Shown one piece after another: positions 8,490 through 17,148 of a stretch of DNA of 64,000 nucleotides. Source of the stretch: DATIXJ01 sp035518715 (lineage in GTDB: Bacteria > Bacteroidota > Ignavibacteria > UBA10030 > SZUA-254). Every line of letters starts with the position of its first letter. Within the stretch, counting starts at the first letter, position 1. The stretch lies in the NCBI GenBank assembly GCA_035518715.1, contig DATIXJ010000031.1:1-64000 (forward strand), written 5' to 3'. The notes under the pieces are model-generated. The model did no database searches and had not been told where the DNA came from. It saw only the letters and a program-made list of their open reading frames with translations. The position numbers and the translations under genes are program-made.

Positions 8490-8518
8490 TTGACAGTCCA
8501 ATCAAATATTTCTACTTT
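8490..8518 (+). promoter_or_regulatory. Promoter of the M28 peptidase gene
   Basis: A perfect TTGACA -35 (8490-8495), 17 bases, then TACTTT (8513-8518). The predicted start near 8525 leaves a leader of about 40 bases to the ATG at 8566 and would exclude a GTG start at 8521. Confidence 0.5.
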
Positions 8519-8565
8519 GAGTGAATTCCAACTCGATACCAATCACGTCTGAATGGGTGCTCCTC

Positions 8566-10833
8566 ATGAAGTCTCGCATCGTATCGCTGTTTTTCGTTCT
8601 CCTTCTTCCCGGATTACTTCATCCGCAGGGGAAGGAAAATTCTTCACCGTTGCTCGGATTCGAACGCCGTCATGCCAACGATGAACGGAAGTTGGAGGAA
8701 AAATTCGATTCATATCTGGATGCGGGTGATCTCAGGACATGGCTGAAGACGCTCAGCGCTCATCCGCACAATGTCGGTTCGCCGTACGACAAGAAAAATG
8801 CCGAATTTCTTGCATCGCTTTTCAAGTCGTGGAGATATGAGACCTCGATCGAGGAGTTTCAGGTTCTCTACCCGACCCCGAAGACGCGAAAGCTGGAAAT
8901 GATCTCACCATCAATGTATACTGCGCGTCTCGAGGAACCACCCGTTCCCGGTGATTCCACATCGATGCAAACTTCGGAAGAGCTGCCGACGTACAATGCA
9001 TTTTCGATTGACGGGGACGTTACCGGCGATCTCGTGTACGTGAACTACGGAATCCCCAAAGATTATGATGAACTGGATCGGCGGGGGATCGACGTGAAGG
9101 GAAAAATCGTGATTGCACGATACGGTGGATCGTGGAGGGGCATCAAGCCGAAGGTTGCGGCAGAACATGGTGCGGTCGGGTGCATCATCTATTCCGACCC
9201 GAACGACGACGGTTATTACGACGGCGATGTGTATCCGAAGGGTGCCTTCAGAAGCGCTGAAGGCGTGCAGCGGGGATCGGTTGCGGATATCGCCATGTAC
9301 TCCGGCGATCCCCTGACGCCCGGGATCGGGGCGACAAAGGATGCAAAGCGACTCCCCCTCGATCAGGTCAAGATCTTTACGAAAATTCCCGTTCTGCCGA
9401 TTTCCTATGGCGACGCACAGCCGCTTCTCGAAGCACTTCAGGGCCCGGTTGCACCGGAACCGTGGCGAGGCGCATTGCCCATCACCTATCATCTGGGGCC
9501 CGGACCGGCCCGCGTTCATCTGGAGGTGACAAGCAACTGGGATCTGAAACCCATTTATGATGTTATCGCACAGATGAAAGGAAGCGACCGACCCGATGAA
9601 TGGGTTATACGCGGCAATCACCATGACGCCTGGGTAAATGGAGCCAACGACCCGCTGAGCGGAGCGGTCTGCCTCCTCGAAGAAGCAAAGGCAGTCTCGA
9701 AGCTGGCACGTCAGGGCTGGAAGCCCCGAAGAACTCTGGTCTATTGTGTCTGGGATGGAGAGGAACCCGGACTATTCGGCTCGACGGAATGGGCCGAGAC
9801 CCATGCAGACGCACTCAGAACAAAAGCAGTCGCATATATTAATTCTGACTCCAATGACAGAGGATTTCTGTTCGCGGGGGCATCTCATACCCTCGAGAAA
9901 TTTGTCAGCGAAGTTGCCCGCGATGTCACTGATCCGGAAACGCACGTCTCGGTATTTCAACGATCCCTTGCCCGCCAGATGGTGAACAACTCCCCGGAGG
10001 AACAGAAGGATCTCAAAGGCCGGGCAGATCTGCATGTCGGGGCGCTCGGTTCCGGTTCCGACTACACACCCTTTCTCCAGCATCTCGGCATCGCATCCTG
10101 CAACATTGGATATGGCGGCGAGAGCGACGGCGGAGAATATCATTCCATCTACGATTCGTATGAACACTATCTTCGATTCGGTGATCCGACGTTTGCCTAC
10201 GGTGTCACGCTGGCAAAAACCGGCGGTCGCATGGTGATGCGGCTGGCCGATGCCGATGTCGTCCCGCTTGATTTTTCTGACGCAATTGATACCTATGGGG
10301 AGTATGTGAAAAGTCTCGTCAAGCAGGTTGATGATATGCGCACCGAAACCGAGGATCAGAATGCCAAGATCTCGAACCACTACTTTGAACTCTCTGCTGA
10401 TCCGCAACAAACGTTCGTTCCTCCCAGACCGAAGGATCCTGTTCCGTACCTTGATTTCTCGCCGATTCAGAATGCGATCGCGAGACTTCGGACGGCGGTA
10501 TCCGGCTACGAATCGGCCATGCACGGCATTGCCGACGGGATTCCCGAGTCGAGTGAGTCAAGAGATGGCCTTGACCAGTTGTTTATCAATGCAGAACGTG
10601 CGCTGACCAGACCGGAAGGTCTGCCGCGACGGCCATGGTTCATCCATGAAATTTATGCTCCGGGGCAATATACCGGCTATGGCGTGAAGACATTTCCGGC
10701 TGTTCGTGAGGCAATCGAGCAGCGTAATTGGAGCGAAGCCGGTGAACAAATACCAGTCGCCGCATCGGTTCTCGAGAAGTTTGCCGGAACGATAGAACGG
10801 GCGACCGCCATTCTGCATTCTGCTTCCAAGTGA
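8566..10833 (+). CDS. Secreted M28 metallopeptidase, glutamate carboxypeptidase II-like
   Basis: 755 residues beginning with a signal peptide (MKSRIVSLFFVLLLPGLL). The order matches the PSMA/NAALADase architecture: M28 first part, a PA domain insert near residues 130-300 (VNYGIPKDYDELDRRGIDVK, GKIVIARYGG), the zinc peptidase core, and a transferrin-receptor-like dimerisation domain at the C-terminus. Likely zinc ligands and general base: His and Asp in RGNHHDAWVNGANDPLSG, Glu-Glu in DGEEPGLFGSTEW, Asp in INSDSNDRG and a late His in GGEYHSIYDSYEHY. It would trim C-terminal residues from peptides in the periplasm or outside. TruA follows directly, overlapping if TruA starts at GTG 10830. Confidence 0.92.
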   Translation: MKSRIVSLFFVLLLPGLLHPQGKENSSPLLGFERRHANDERKLEEKFDSYLDAGDLRTWLKTLSAHPHNVGSPYDKKNAEFLASLFKSWRYETSIEEFQVLYPTPKTRKLEMISPSMYTARLEEPPVPGDSTSMQTSEELPTYNAFSIDGDVTGDLVYVNYGIPKDYDELDRRGIDVKGKIVIARYGGSWRGIKPKVAAEHGAVGCIIYSDPNDDGYYDGDVYPKGAFRSAEGVQRGSVADIAMYSGDPLTPGIGATKDAKRLPLDQVKIFTKIPVLPISYGDAQPLLEALQGPVAPEPWRGALPITYHLGPGPARVHLEVTSNWDLKPIYDVIAQMKGSDRPDEWVIRGNHHDAWVNGANDPLSGAVCLLEEAKAVSKLARQGWKPRRTLVYCVWDGEEPGLFGSTEWAETHADALRTKAVAYINSDSNDRGFLFAGASHTLEKFVSEVARDVTDPETHVSVFQRSLARQMVNNSPEEQKDLKGRADLHVGALGSGSDYTPFLQHLGIASCNIGYGGESDGGEYHSIYDSYEHYLRFGDPTFAYGVTLAKTGGRMVMRLADADVVPLDFSDAIDTYGEYVKSLVKQVDDMRTETEDQNAKISNHYFELSADPQQTFVPPRPKDPVPYLDFSPIQNAIARLRTAVSGYESAMHGIADGIPESSESRDGLDQLFINAERALTRPEGLPRRPWFIHEIYAPGQYTGYGVKTFPAVREAIEQRNWSEAGEQIPVAASVLEKFAGTIERATAILHSASK

Positions 10834-10835
10834 AA

Positions 10836-11615
10836 ATGCCTCGGTTCCGGGTCACGCTCGAATATGAGGGAACGCGCTACAGCGGCTGGCAGGTTCAGAA
10901 GAATGCACGGACAGTTCAGGGAGAACTCCTTCATGCCGCCCGGACCATATTCAAGACTACCGATCTGGAATTTATGGGGTCCGGGAGGACGGATGCAGGA
11001 GTCCATGCCGCTCAACAGGTAGCCCATCTCGACGTTCGAACTGTTCTCGCCCCGGAAATTATCCGGCTGAAATTCAACGACGAGCTTCCGGCAGATATCA
11101 ACATACTCGGCGTCGAAAAATCCACCCCCAGCTTCCATGCGCGTCACGATGCGATTGCGCGAAGTTACTGCTACCAGATTTGCCGAAGGAGGACCGCGCT
11201 CGGCAAGAGGTTTGTCTGGTGGATCAAGGATCCGCTTGATGCCGGACGGATGAAGCGGGCGGCACGACTCTTTGAGGGAATGAGGAATTTCCAGTCATTC
11301 ACCGCGGACGATCCGGAAGACAAATCGACAACCGTTCTCGTGGAAAGTGTAGAATGCGCAGAAGCAGGATCGCTCGTCCTGATCCGCATCATCGGCTCTC
11401 ATTTTCTGTGGAAGATGGTGCGTCAGATTGTGGGAATGCTCGTCGAGGTGGGGAGAGGAAAATACGGAGAAGAGAAGATCGGCGAATTCCTGAGTGGACC
11501 CTCCGATGAACCCGCCAGATTCACCGCCCCGCCGTCCGGGCTCTTCCTGGAACGTGTTTACTATAAAGGAGACCGGCGATTGGAAAAGCTCGAACCGATT
11601 ATCAACATCCGGTAG
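10836..11615 (+). CDS. truA: tRNA pseudouridine synthase A
   Basis: 259 residues. TruA converts uridines 38-40 of the tRNA anticodon arm to pseudouridine. The N-terminal RVTLEYEGTRYSGWQVQ is the family hallmark, and the catalytic Asp53 sits in GSGRTDAGVHAAQQVAH. The C-terminal FLWKMVRQIVGMLVEVG and PPSGLFLERVYY segments are also typical, and length is normal. A GTG at 10830 overlapping the stop of the preceding peptidase (GTGA) is an alternative start that would imply translational coupling. The gene ends 3 bases from the stop codon of the convergent decarboxylase. Confidence 0.95.
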   Translation: MPRFRVTLEYEGTRYSGWQVQKNARTVQGELLHAARTIFKTTDLEFMGSGRTDAGVHAAQQVAHLDVRTVLAPEIIRLKFNDELPADINILGVEKSTPSFHARHDAIARSYCYQICRRRTALGKRFVWWIKDPLDAGRMKRAARLFEGMRNFQSFTADDPEDKSTTVLVESVECAEAGSLVLIRIIGSHFLWKMVRQIVGMLVEVGRGKYGEEKIGEFLSGPSDEPARFTAPPSGLFLERVYYKGDRRLEKLEPIINIR

Positions 11616-11618
11616 GAT

Positions 11619-13100
11619 TCAGAGCGATGATTCGAGGAGCAGTGCTTTCTCTTTGAGGATCGAGAGTGCCAGGTCAATGGTGTCGAGATGAGAGCGGAAG
11701 CAGAGAACGGCGACGCGGATGACAAACTGACCGTTCAAACGAGTTGAGGAAAGAAATACCCTGCCGTCCCGTACAACTTCCTGGAGCAATCGTTCGTTGA
11801 ATCGGTCGGCATCGCCGCGTGCGGGGACGTAACGAAACGTGACTACTGAAAGATCCGGGTACGTTCCTGCCTCGAAGCGGGGGACTTTTCGGATTTCTTC
11901 ATAAAAATACCGGGCGAGCCAGAGTTTTTCTTCCAATGCCGCGCGAAAAGGAGCAATACCCAGGAGTTTTAGGGGAAGCCACATCCGCAGACCCCGGAAA
12001 TGTTTTGTCAGCTCGGGAGAAAGATCTGCCGGAGATAGTTCCCCCGAGGCCGCTGCGGCATCCTGTAAGTAATTTGCCTGATACCAGAACGCATTGAAGA
12101 GCCTCGATTGCTCGCGGACGAGAACGGCACCGCTGCCGTACGGGAGAAAAAGCCCTTTGTGAGGATCCATCACGAGGGAATCGGAGCGGGACATTCCCTC
12201 GAGGAGAGTCTTTCCTTCCTCGCACAACACGAAAAATCCTCCATACGCTCCATCGGTATGCATCCAGAGGTGATGGTGTTGACAGATGTCTGCTATGGCA
12301 GTGAGCGGATCGATCGCACCGGTATCGGTTGTTCCCGCCGTGCAGATGACCAGCCAGGGATGCAATCCCATTTCCTTATCGTGCAGGATGAGCTGTTCGA
12401 GTGCATCCGGATCCATCCGGTGATGCACATCCATATCGACAGAGCGTATGACACAATGTTTGAGTCCTGCAATGCGGATGGCTTTGTCGACTGAATGATG
12501 TGCCTGCGTTGTGAGGTAGATGGCCGACTGCTCAATATCTTTCGGCTTCAGCTCCGTTGCATCCCGAGCTGCCACGATGCCCACCAGGTTTGCGATGCTT
12601 CCTCCTGATGTTAAATTACCACCGGTTCCTTTCGGGAAACCGGCGATAGATGCCATCCAGTCGATCAGCATCTGTTCCATTCTGATGGCTCCGGTGCCCG
12701 CATAGAACACGCCGGCGTAACGGTTTGTGACATCTGCGATATAGTCACCGAGCGCGGAATAGTAGATGCCTCCTCCCGGTATATACCCGAGGTGACCTCT
12801 TGACGCTGGATTGAGTCCCGGCACATCGAGATTTTCATGAACAAGTTGAAGAGCCGAATCAATCGAGAGGGTGTCATCGGAGATCGGCGAGTCGAGTATG
12901 CCGATGCCCTGATCCGCGGATGTGGTGAATGCGGGAAGCGTGTCGATGTGATTTAAAAATTCTTCTGTGTAATCGACGACACGGCTCCGGATAATCTCCC
13001 TGCGCGATTCGGGCGGTTCCAACAGGCGGGCGAGCTTTTCAAGTTCTCGGATTTTATCGATCACGGCGATATCCTGGGGATCATTCTTCAACGATCTCAT
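11619..13100 (-). CDS. PLP-dependent group II decarboxylase
   Basis: About 493 residues of the pyridoxal-5'-phosphate group II decarboxylase family (aromatic-L-amino-acid, glutamate or tyrosine decarboxylase type). Visible: NPASRGHLGYIPGGGIYYSA substrate-side region, GNLTSGGSIANLVG cofactor phosphate loop, a stacking His in TTQAHHSVDKA, HTDGAYGGF with the Asp that binds the pyridine nitrogen, and Lys315 in VMDPHKGLFLPYG that would form the Schiff base. Substrate is undetermined. The start at 13100 overlaps the upstream TPM gene by 20 bases; a further in-frame start at 13130 is possible. It is the last gene of a LemA/TPM cluster. Confidence 0.88.
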   Translation of the reverse strand: MRSLKNDPQDIAVIDKIRELEKLARLLEPPESRREIIRSRVVDYTEEFLNHIDTLPAFTTSADQGIGILDSPISDDTLSIDSALQLVHENLDVPGLNPASRGHLGYIPGGGIYYSALGDYIADVTNRYAGVFYAGTGAIRMEQMLIDWMASIAGFPKGTGGNLTSGGSIANLVGIVAARDATELKPKDIEQSAIYLTTQAHHSVDKAIRIAGLKHCVIRSVDMDVHHRMDPDALEQLILHDKEMGLHPWLVICTAGTTDTGAIDPLTAIADICQHHHLWMHTDGAYGGFFVLCEEGKTLLEGMSRSDSLVMDPHKGLFLPYGSGAVLVREQSRLFNAFWYQANYLQDAAAASGELSPADLSPELTKHFRGLRMWLPLKLLGIAPFRAALEEKLWLARYFYEEIRKVPRFEAGTYPDLSVVTFRYVPARGDADRFNERLLQEVVRDGRVFLSSTRLNGQFVIRVAVLCFRSHLDTIDLALSILKEKALLLESSL

Positions 13101-13533
13101 CGGGGAGCTCGTTCGTGCTCTCCGGATCACGAGGAAAGTACTTTGCGAGTTCGTTCCCGATAGTCTTCACCGCTTCTGAAATCCCTTCCACATAATTTTC
13201 CTTGCGGAAGTGAATCGACATTCCTGCCGCGATGCGTTCCCAGGTGCCTTCGGTGACTCTGGTGTGAATGCCCTCATCTGCAACGATCTCAAATTTTCGC
13301 TCGGAGAAGAGCACCAAGAGCAGGACGCCGGTGTGATGGCCCGTGTTCTGTACTCCCAGACGATAAAATTCTCGCAGCGCCAAATCGCGGAGAGACAGCT
13401 TTCGTTCTTTCCAGTGGCGGCTGTGACGAGCGACTACGCGGATTTGCCCCGAGGTGTTCTTCTCGGCATCGGCAACAGCCTGCGCCAGCTTCTTCAGATC
13501 CTCTTTGGAAAAATATCGTTTGATTGTTGACAC
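13081..13533 (-). CDS. TPM domain-containing protein, short form
   Basis: 150 residues starting with GTG. It matches the short TPM-domain family (COG3762 type): KRYFSKEDLKKLAQAVADAE, SGQIRVVARHS, LALREFYRLGVQNTGHHTGV and LLLVLFSERKFEIVADEGI are family-like segments. There is no signal peptide or membrane helix, so it is probably cytosolic or peripheral. TPM domains have been linked to acid phosphatase activity in plant thylakoids and to photosystem repair; the role in LemA-linked bacterial operons is unknown. It overlaps the decarboxylase and follows the larger TPM gene by 30 bases. Confidence 0.82.
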   Translation of the reverse strand: MSTIKRYFSKEDLKKLAQAVADAEKNTSGQIRVVARHSRHWKERKLSLRDLALREFYRLGVQNTGHHTGVLLLVLFSERKFEIVADEGIHTRVTEGTWERIAAGMSIHFRKENYVEGISEAVKTIGNELAKYFPRDPESTNELPDEIVEE

Positions 13534-13563
13534 GCGATTCCTCTTAATAATCCCGGATCAAGG

Positions 13564-14337
13564 TTACCAGCTCCCCGTCGCACCGCCGCCGCCAAAGCCT
13601 CCTCCTCCGCCACTGAAGCCACCACCGCCGAAACCTCCTCCACCAAACCCTCCTCCGCCAAATCCGCCCCCTCCCATACCTCCGCCGGTCCACCACCACC
13701 ATCCTCCTTTCGAAGCATATCGGCCCGGACCGACATAATGCCGGCGGCTTCCGAGTACTGCACGCATCACCGAGAAGAAAATTGGGAAGAACAGAAATAC
13801 GAGAACAAAGGGTATTTGGGGTCCCTGACGGCGGGCTCCTTCTCCCTTGAATTCGCCTTTCGTCGCGGCGATGATCGCGTCTACTCCTGCATCGATCCCT
13901 CCTGCAAAATCGCCCTCCCGGAACCGTGGAACAATAACGTGTCGGATGATCTGATCCGATAGAGCATCGGTGAGCGTCCCTTCCAGGCCGTAACCGACTT
14001 CGATGCGCACTTTATGCTCATCCTTGGAAATGAGGAGCAGGATGCCGTTGTCTCTCCCTTTCTTCCCGAGCTTGTTCTTTTCGCAAACTGCCACCGAGTA
14101 ATCCTCGATGCCCTGATCGCCCGACGAGGAAATCATAAGGACAACGACCTGGTTGGAGGTCTGTTGCTCGAAACCGGCGAGCTTCTGCTCGAGCGCGCTT
14201 ACATCCGACTCCGAGAGAGTTCCGGAGAGATCGGTGACCCGGCGATGAAGTTCCGGAATTTCTCTCGCCTGGAACGCGCCGGCAGAGTAAAAAATAACGA
14301 GGGCAAGAAGCCCGATGAATGCATAGCGCGGAGACAT
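13564..14337 (-). CDS. YgcG-type TPM domain membrane protein with Gly-rich tail
   Basis: 257 residues. A signal peptide (residues 1-22, MSPRYAFIGLLALVIFYSAG) precedes a TPM domain: VTDLSGTLSESDVSALEQKL, SNQVVVLMISS, IEDYSVAVCEKNKLGKKGRDNGILLLIS and VRIEVGYGLEGTLTDALS. A membrane helix (IPFVLVFLFFPIFFSVM, near 175) and a C-terminal tail of GGGFGGGGF repeats from about 210 follow. This architecture is the standard YgcG form found with LemA. Its ATG directly abuts the LemA stop codon, indicating coupled expression. Confidence 0.9.
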   Translation of the reverse strand: MSPRYAFIGLLALVIFYSAGAFQAREIPELHRRVTDLSGTLSESDVSALEQKLAGFEQQTSNQVVVLMISSSGDQGIEDYSVAVCEKNKLGKKGRDNGILLLISKDEHKVRIEVGYGLEGTLTDALSDQIIRHVIVPRFREGDFAGGIDAGVDAIIAATKGEFKGEGARRQGPQIPFVLVFLFFPIFFSVMRAVLGSRRHYVGPGRYASKGGWWWWTGGGMGGGGFGGGGFGGGGFGGGGFSGGGGGFGGGGATGSW

Positions 14338-14943
14338 CTAGAATTGAACCTTCGGCGTCTTCTCCGATCCCGGTTCTGCCTGAAAGTATTGTTTCTGCGA
14401 AAAGCCGAAGATCCCCGCAAAGATCATCGTCGGAAATGTCCGAACCTTTACATTGTAATCCTGCACCACCTCGTTGAAGCGCCGCCGCTCGACAGCGATG
14501 CGGTTTTCGGTTCCTTCGAGCTGTGACTGAAGCTGGAGGAAGTTTTCGTTTGCCTTCAACTGGGGGTAATTTTCCGCGACAGCCATCAGCCGTGAGAGTG
14601 CCGATGAGAGTACTCCCTGCGCTTCGTTGAATTTCTGAAAGGCCTGCGGATTGTTCAACACGTCGGGTGTGATTTGGAGCTTACCGACACTTGAGCGGGC
14701 CTCGGCGACATCCGTGAATACCTGGCTCTCATGCTGCGCGTACCCTTTTACCGTTTCCACAAGGTTCGGAACAAGATCGGCACGGCGCTGATATTGATTC
14801 TGAACTTGTGCCCATGCCTGGTTGACGGTCTCATCGAGCTTGACCAGGGAATTGTACATTCCAGTCCCCCAGCCGAACAGACTGAGGCAGATGATGAGTA
14901 ACCCGCCGACAACGGCAAGAAGTATGATTGTGCTTCGCTTCAT
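14338..14943 (-). CDS. lemA: LemA family protein
   Basis: 201 residues. An N-terminal membrane anchor (IILLAVVGGLLIICLSLFGW) is followed by the LemA helical bundle: YNSLVKLDETVNQAWAQVQN, QYQRRADLVPNLVETVKGYA and ENFLQLQSQLEGTENRIAVE are diagnostic, with RFNEVVQDYNVKVRTFP near the end. LemA proteins are membrane-anchored helical proteins of unresolved role, usually encoded beside TPM/YgcG proteins as here. The ATG at 14943 has GAGGA about 9 bases upstream. A longer frame from 15024 lacks a membrane-anchor start and is rejected. Confidence 0.93.
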   Translation of the reverse strand: MKRSTIILLAVVGGLLIICLSLFGWGTGMYNSLVKLDETVNQAWAQVQNQYQRRADLVPNLVETVKGYAQHESQVFTDVAEARSSVGKLQITPDVLNNPQAFQKFNEAQGVLSSALSRLMAVAENYPQLKANENFLQLQSQLEGTENRIAVERRRFNEVVQDYNVKVRTFPTMIFAGIFGFSQKQYFQAEPGSEKTPKVQF

Positions 14944-14996
14944 AAAGTGTCCTCGATAATGGAAGTTTTCAGCATTTTCGGATTGAATTACCGTCA

Positions 14997-15024
14997 ATAT
15001 TACAAATCGTGTAACGAAAAACAA
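14997..15024 (-). promoter_or_regulatory. Candidate promoter of the lemA cluster
   Basis: On the reverse strand TTGTTT (15024-15019) is followed after 16 bases by TAATAT (15002-14997). This leaves a leader of roughly 45 bases before the lemA ATG at 14943. Confidence 0.35.
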
Positions 15025-15150
15025 CTGAGCCGATTTGTGGTCTTTTCATGCAATACGAAAAATGTGCGGGAAAGTTCTTCGCTCAGGTGGAGGGCGGTCT
15101 CTGCGCCGATCATCCGGCGGGAAAACAGCAGGGTATCCGGATGGTGAAGA

Positions 15151-16944
15151 TCAGTCGAGGATCATGTCACGGGCGGCGGTGAGAGCAATCGAGGCGGTTC
15201 CGTCCTGCCCCTCTCCGATCTGCTGTCGCCACATGGCAAAGTAGAGCCCCTTCAGGTCGAGAAGCTCCTGATGCTTTCCGGATTCTACAATGCGCCCCTT
15301 CTCGAGCACGTAAATCCGGTCTGCATGAAGAATTGTCGAGAGGCGGTGAGCAATAAGGATTGTGATCATATCCTTTCGTGTGGAGACATCGCGTATCGTC
15401 TGGCTGATCTCCTCTTCCGTCAGCGAATCCAGAGACGAAGTTGCTTCATCGAAGACCAGGAGGTTGGGACGGCGGAGGAGCGCGCGGGCAATGGAAAGCC
15501 GCTGTTTCTCACCGCCGGAAACTTTCACCCCTCCTTCCCCGATGACGGAATTCAACCCCTTCTCGGCACGCGCCATTAATCCCTGGCACGCTGCCTTCTG
15601 AAGCACTTCGAGGCATTCTCCGTCGGTTGCTCCCGGATTCACGAAAAGGAGATTCTCACGAATCGTTCCGGAAAAGAGCTGGGTATCCTGTGTGACGAAT
15701 CCGATTTTCTCCCGCAGCTGATCCAGATCAACCTCTGTGCTCGCAGAGGTATTGTAGAGGATTCTTCCCGACTGGGGTTGATAAAGCCCGACGAGAAGCT
15801 TGATGAGAGTGGTTTTCCCGGCTCCGGAAGGTCCGACAAAAGCGATTGTCTCACCCAGGCTGACGCCAAACGAAATTGCATCGACCGCATTGCGGGTTCC
15901 TGATTGATGCCTGAAGGAGACACGATCAAACTCCAGCGTCGAGATATTCCGGATGGGAACGGGATTTGCCGGCCTCGCTTCCTTGGGTGTATCCAGTATT
16001 GTCTGGAAATTCTGAAGAGAAACTTCCGCTTCGCGGTAAATATTGATGACGTTCCCGAGTTCCTGCAGAGGGCCGAAGATAAAGAAGGAATAAATCCAGA
16101 GCGAGAAGAACTGACCAAACGTAATTTCCTGGACAAAGATGAGATACAGCATCAGCCCGAGAATGCTTGTTCGGAGAAAATTCACCGAGCTTCCCTGAAT
16201 GAAGCTGAGACGACGGAGGTACCGCACTTTCTTCAGCTCAAGCTCCAGGATCTTTCCCGTGGTGGAATTGAGCCGGTCGGTTTCCTGCTGCGCGAGTCCG
16301 AGGCTCTTGACAAGCTCGATATTCCGGAGCGACTCCGTGGTCGAGCCGGCAAGTGCGGTGGTTTCTCCAACGATAACCTTCTGGATCTTCTTGATCCTCT
16401 TGCTGATGGTGGAGCTGATGACCGCCAGAATCGGTATTGTCGAAAAATATACCGGCGCAATGAGCCAGTGTACCGTAAAGGCGTAGATCATCACAAACAC
16501 GACTCCCACAAGTGTGGTGAAGAGAATGTTAATGAAGGCGCTGATGAGGCGCTGGACATCGTCTCTCACCTTCTGGAGCTTGCCGAGTGTCTCCCCGCTT
16601 CGCTGATCTTCAAAAACCTGATAGGGGAGATCGAGCGAGTGGCGGATACCGTCGGAATAAATACGTGCGCCCAGCTTCTGTGTTATGACGTTGATGTAGT
16701 AATCCTGGAAGTTCTTCGCGACGCGCGAAATGAATGCCACCCCCACCGCCGCAAGGAGGAGAATGCCGACGCCCCGAAAAAAATCCTGCGAACTGAACTG
16801 CTTGAACCGTGAGACGTACTCGTCGATGATGTGCCGGAAAATGAGAGGGTCGAGAAGGGAGAACACCTGGTTAATCGTCGCCAGAAAAAGCGCCAGCGCC
16901 AGGAGTTTCCAGTAGTTTCGGAGATAGGAATAAAGGAGTTTCAT
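15151..16944 (-). CDS. ABC exporter, fused permease and ATPase (MsbA-like)
   Basis: 597 residues with the type IV exporter layout. A six-helix membrane domain covers residues 1-310 (for example YLRNYWKLLALALFLATINQ and FMIYAFTVHWLIAPVYF). The ATPase has Walker A FVGPSGAGKTTLIKLLVG near 360, Q-loop FVTQDTQLFSGTIRENL, signature VSGGEKQRLSIARALL, Walker B NLLVFDEATSSLD and switch His IAHRLSTI. One polypeptide is a half-transporter and must dimerise. Substrates of this group include lipids, peptides and drugs; none can be assigned. It stands alone on the reverse strand, about 200 bases from the divergent PIG-L gene. Confidence 0.93.
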   Translation of the reverse strand: MKLLYSYLRNYWKLLALALFLATINQVFSLLDPLIFRHIIDEYVSRFKQFSSQDFFRGVGILLLAAVGVAFISRVAKNFQDYYINVITQKLGARIYSDGIRHSLDLPYQVFEDQRSGETLGKLQKVRDDVQRLISAFINILFTTLVGVVFVMIYAFTVHWLIAPVYFSTIPILAVISSTISKRIKKIQKVIVGETTALAGSTTESLRNIELVKSLGLAQQETDRLNSTTGKILELELKKVRYLRRLSFIQGSSVNFLRTSILGLMLYLIFVQEITFGQFFSLWIYSFFIFGPLQELGNVINIYREAEVSLQNFQTILDTPKEARPANPVPIRNISTLEFDRVSFRHQSGTRNAVDAISFGVSLGETIAFVGPSGAGKTTLIKLLVGLYQPQSGRILYNTSASTEVDLDQLREKIGFVTQDTQLFSGTIRENLLFVNPGATDGECLEVLQKAACQGLMARAEKGLNSVIGEGGVKVSGGEKQRLSIARALLRRPNLLVFDEATSSLDSLTEEEISQTIRDVSTRKDMITILIAHRLSTILHADRIYVLEKGRIVESGKHQELLDLKGLYFAMWRQQIGEGQDGTASIALTAARDMILD

Positions 16945-17091
16945 AAGAACGGTATCCCGTGATCATAGAAGATAGGGATTTTTGATGTGAAATGCTCTCA
17001 GGTTCGATGGCAGGATCCATCGGGTTCTGGAAAATTCCTGCCGGTGAGTCTGATTGAGAGTCGAAAGAGATGCCCGTCGAATTTTCCGGTC

Positions 17092-17120
17092 TTTGGAATT
17101 TCTCACTGATTCGTTACATT
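17092..17120 (+). promoter_or_regulatory. Candidate promoter of the PIG-L/permease pair
   Basis: TTTGGA (17092-17097), 17 bases, TACATT (17115-17120); TTGGAA at 17093-17098 with 16 bases is an equivalent reading. The start would fall near 17127, about 22 bases before the ATG at 17149. The TACATT -10 is shared with other candidate promoters here. Confidence 0.38.
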
Positions 17121-17148
17121 GAACGGTATCACCATACATGCTCGAGCG

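Noticed and set aside
8911..10524. Reverse-strand frames of 237 and 250 codons opposite the M28 peptidase
   Set aside because: The forward frame has signal peptide, PA domain and zinc ligands; the antisense products have no domain and arise from the codon bias of this GC content.
13564..13740. GGCGGA-type repeats and the matching Pro-rich forward frame
   Set aside because: They encode the Gly-rich tail of the YgcG-type protein; not an independent repeat element or gene.
15904..16812. Forward 302-codon frame opposite the ABC exporter
   Set aside because: The reverse-strand gene contains every ABC motif in order; the forward product is charged low-similarity sequence.
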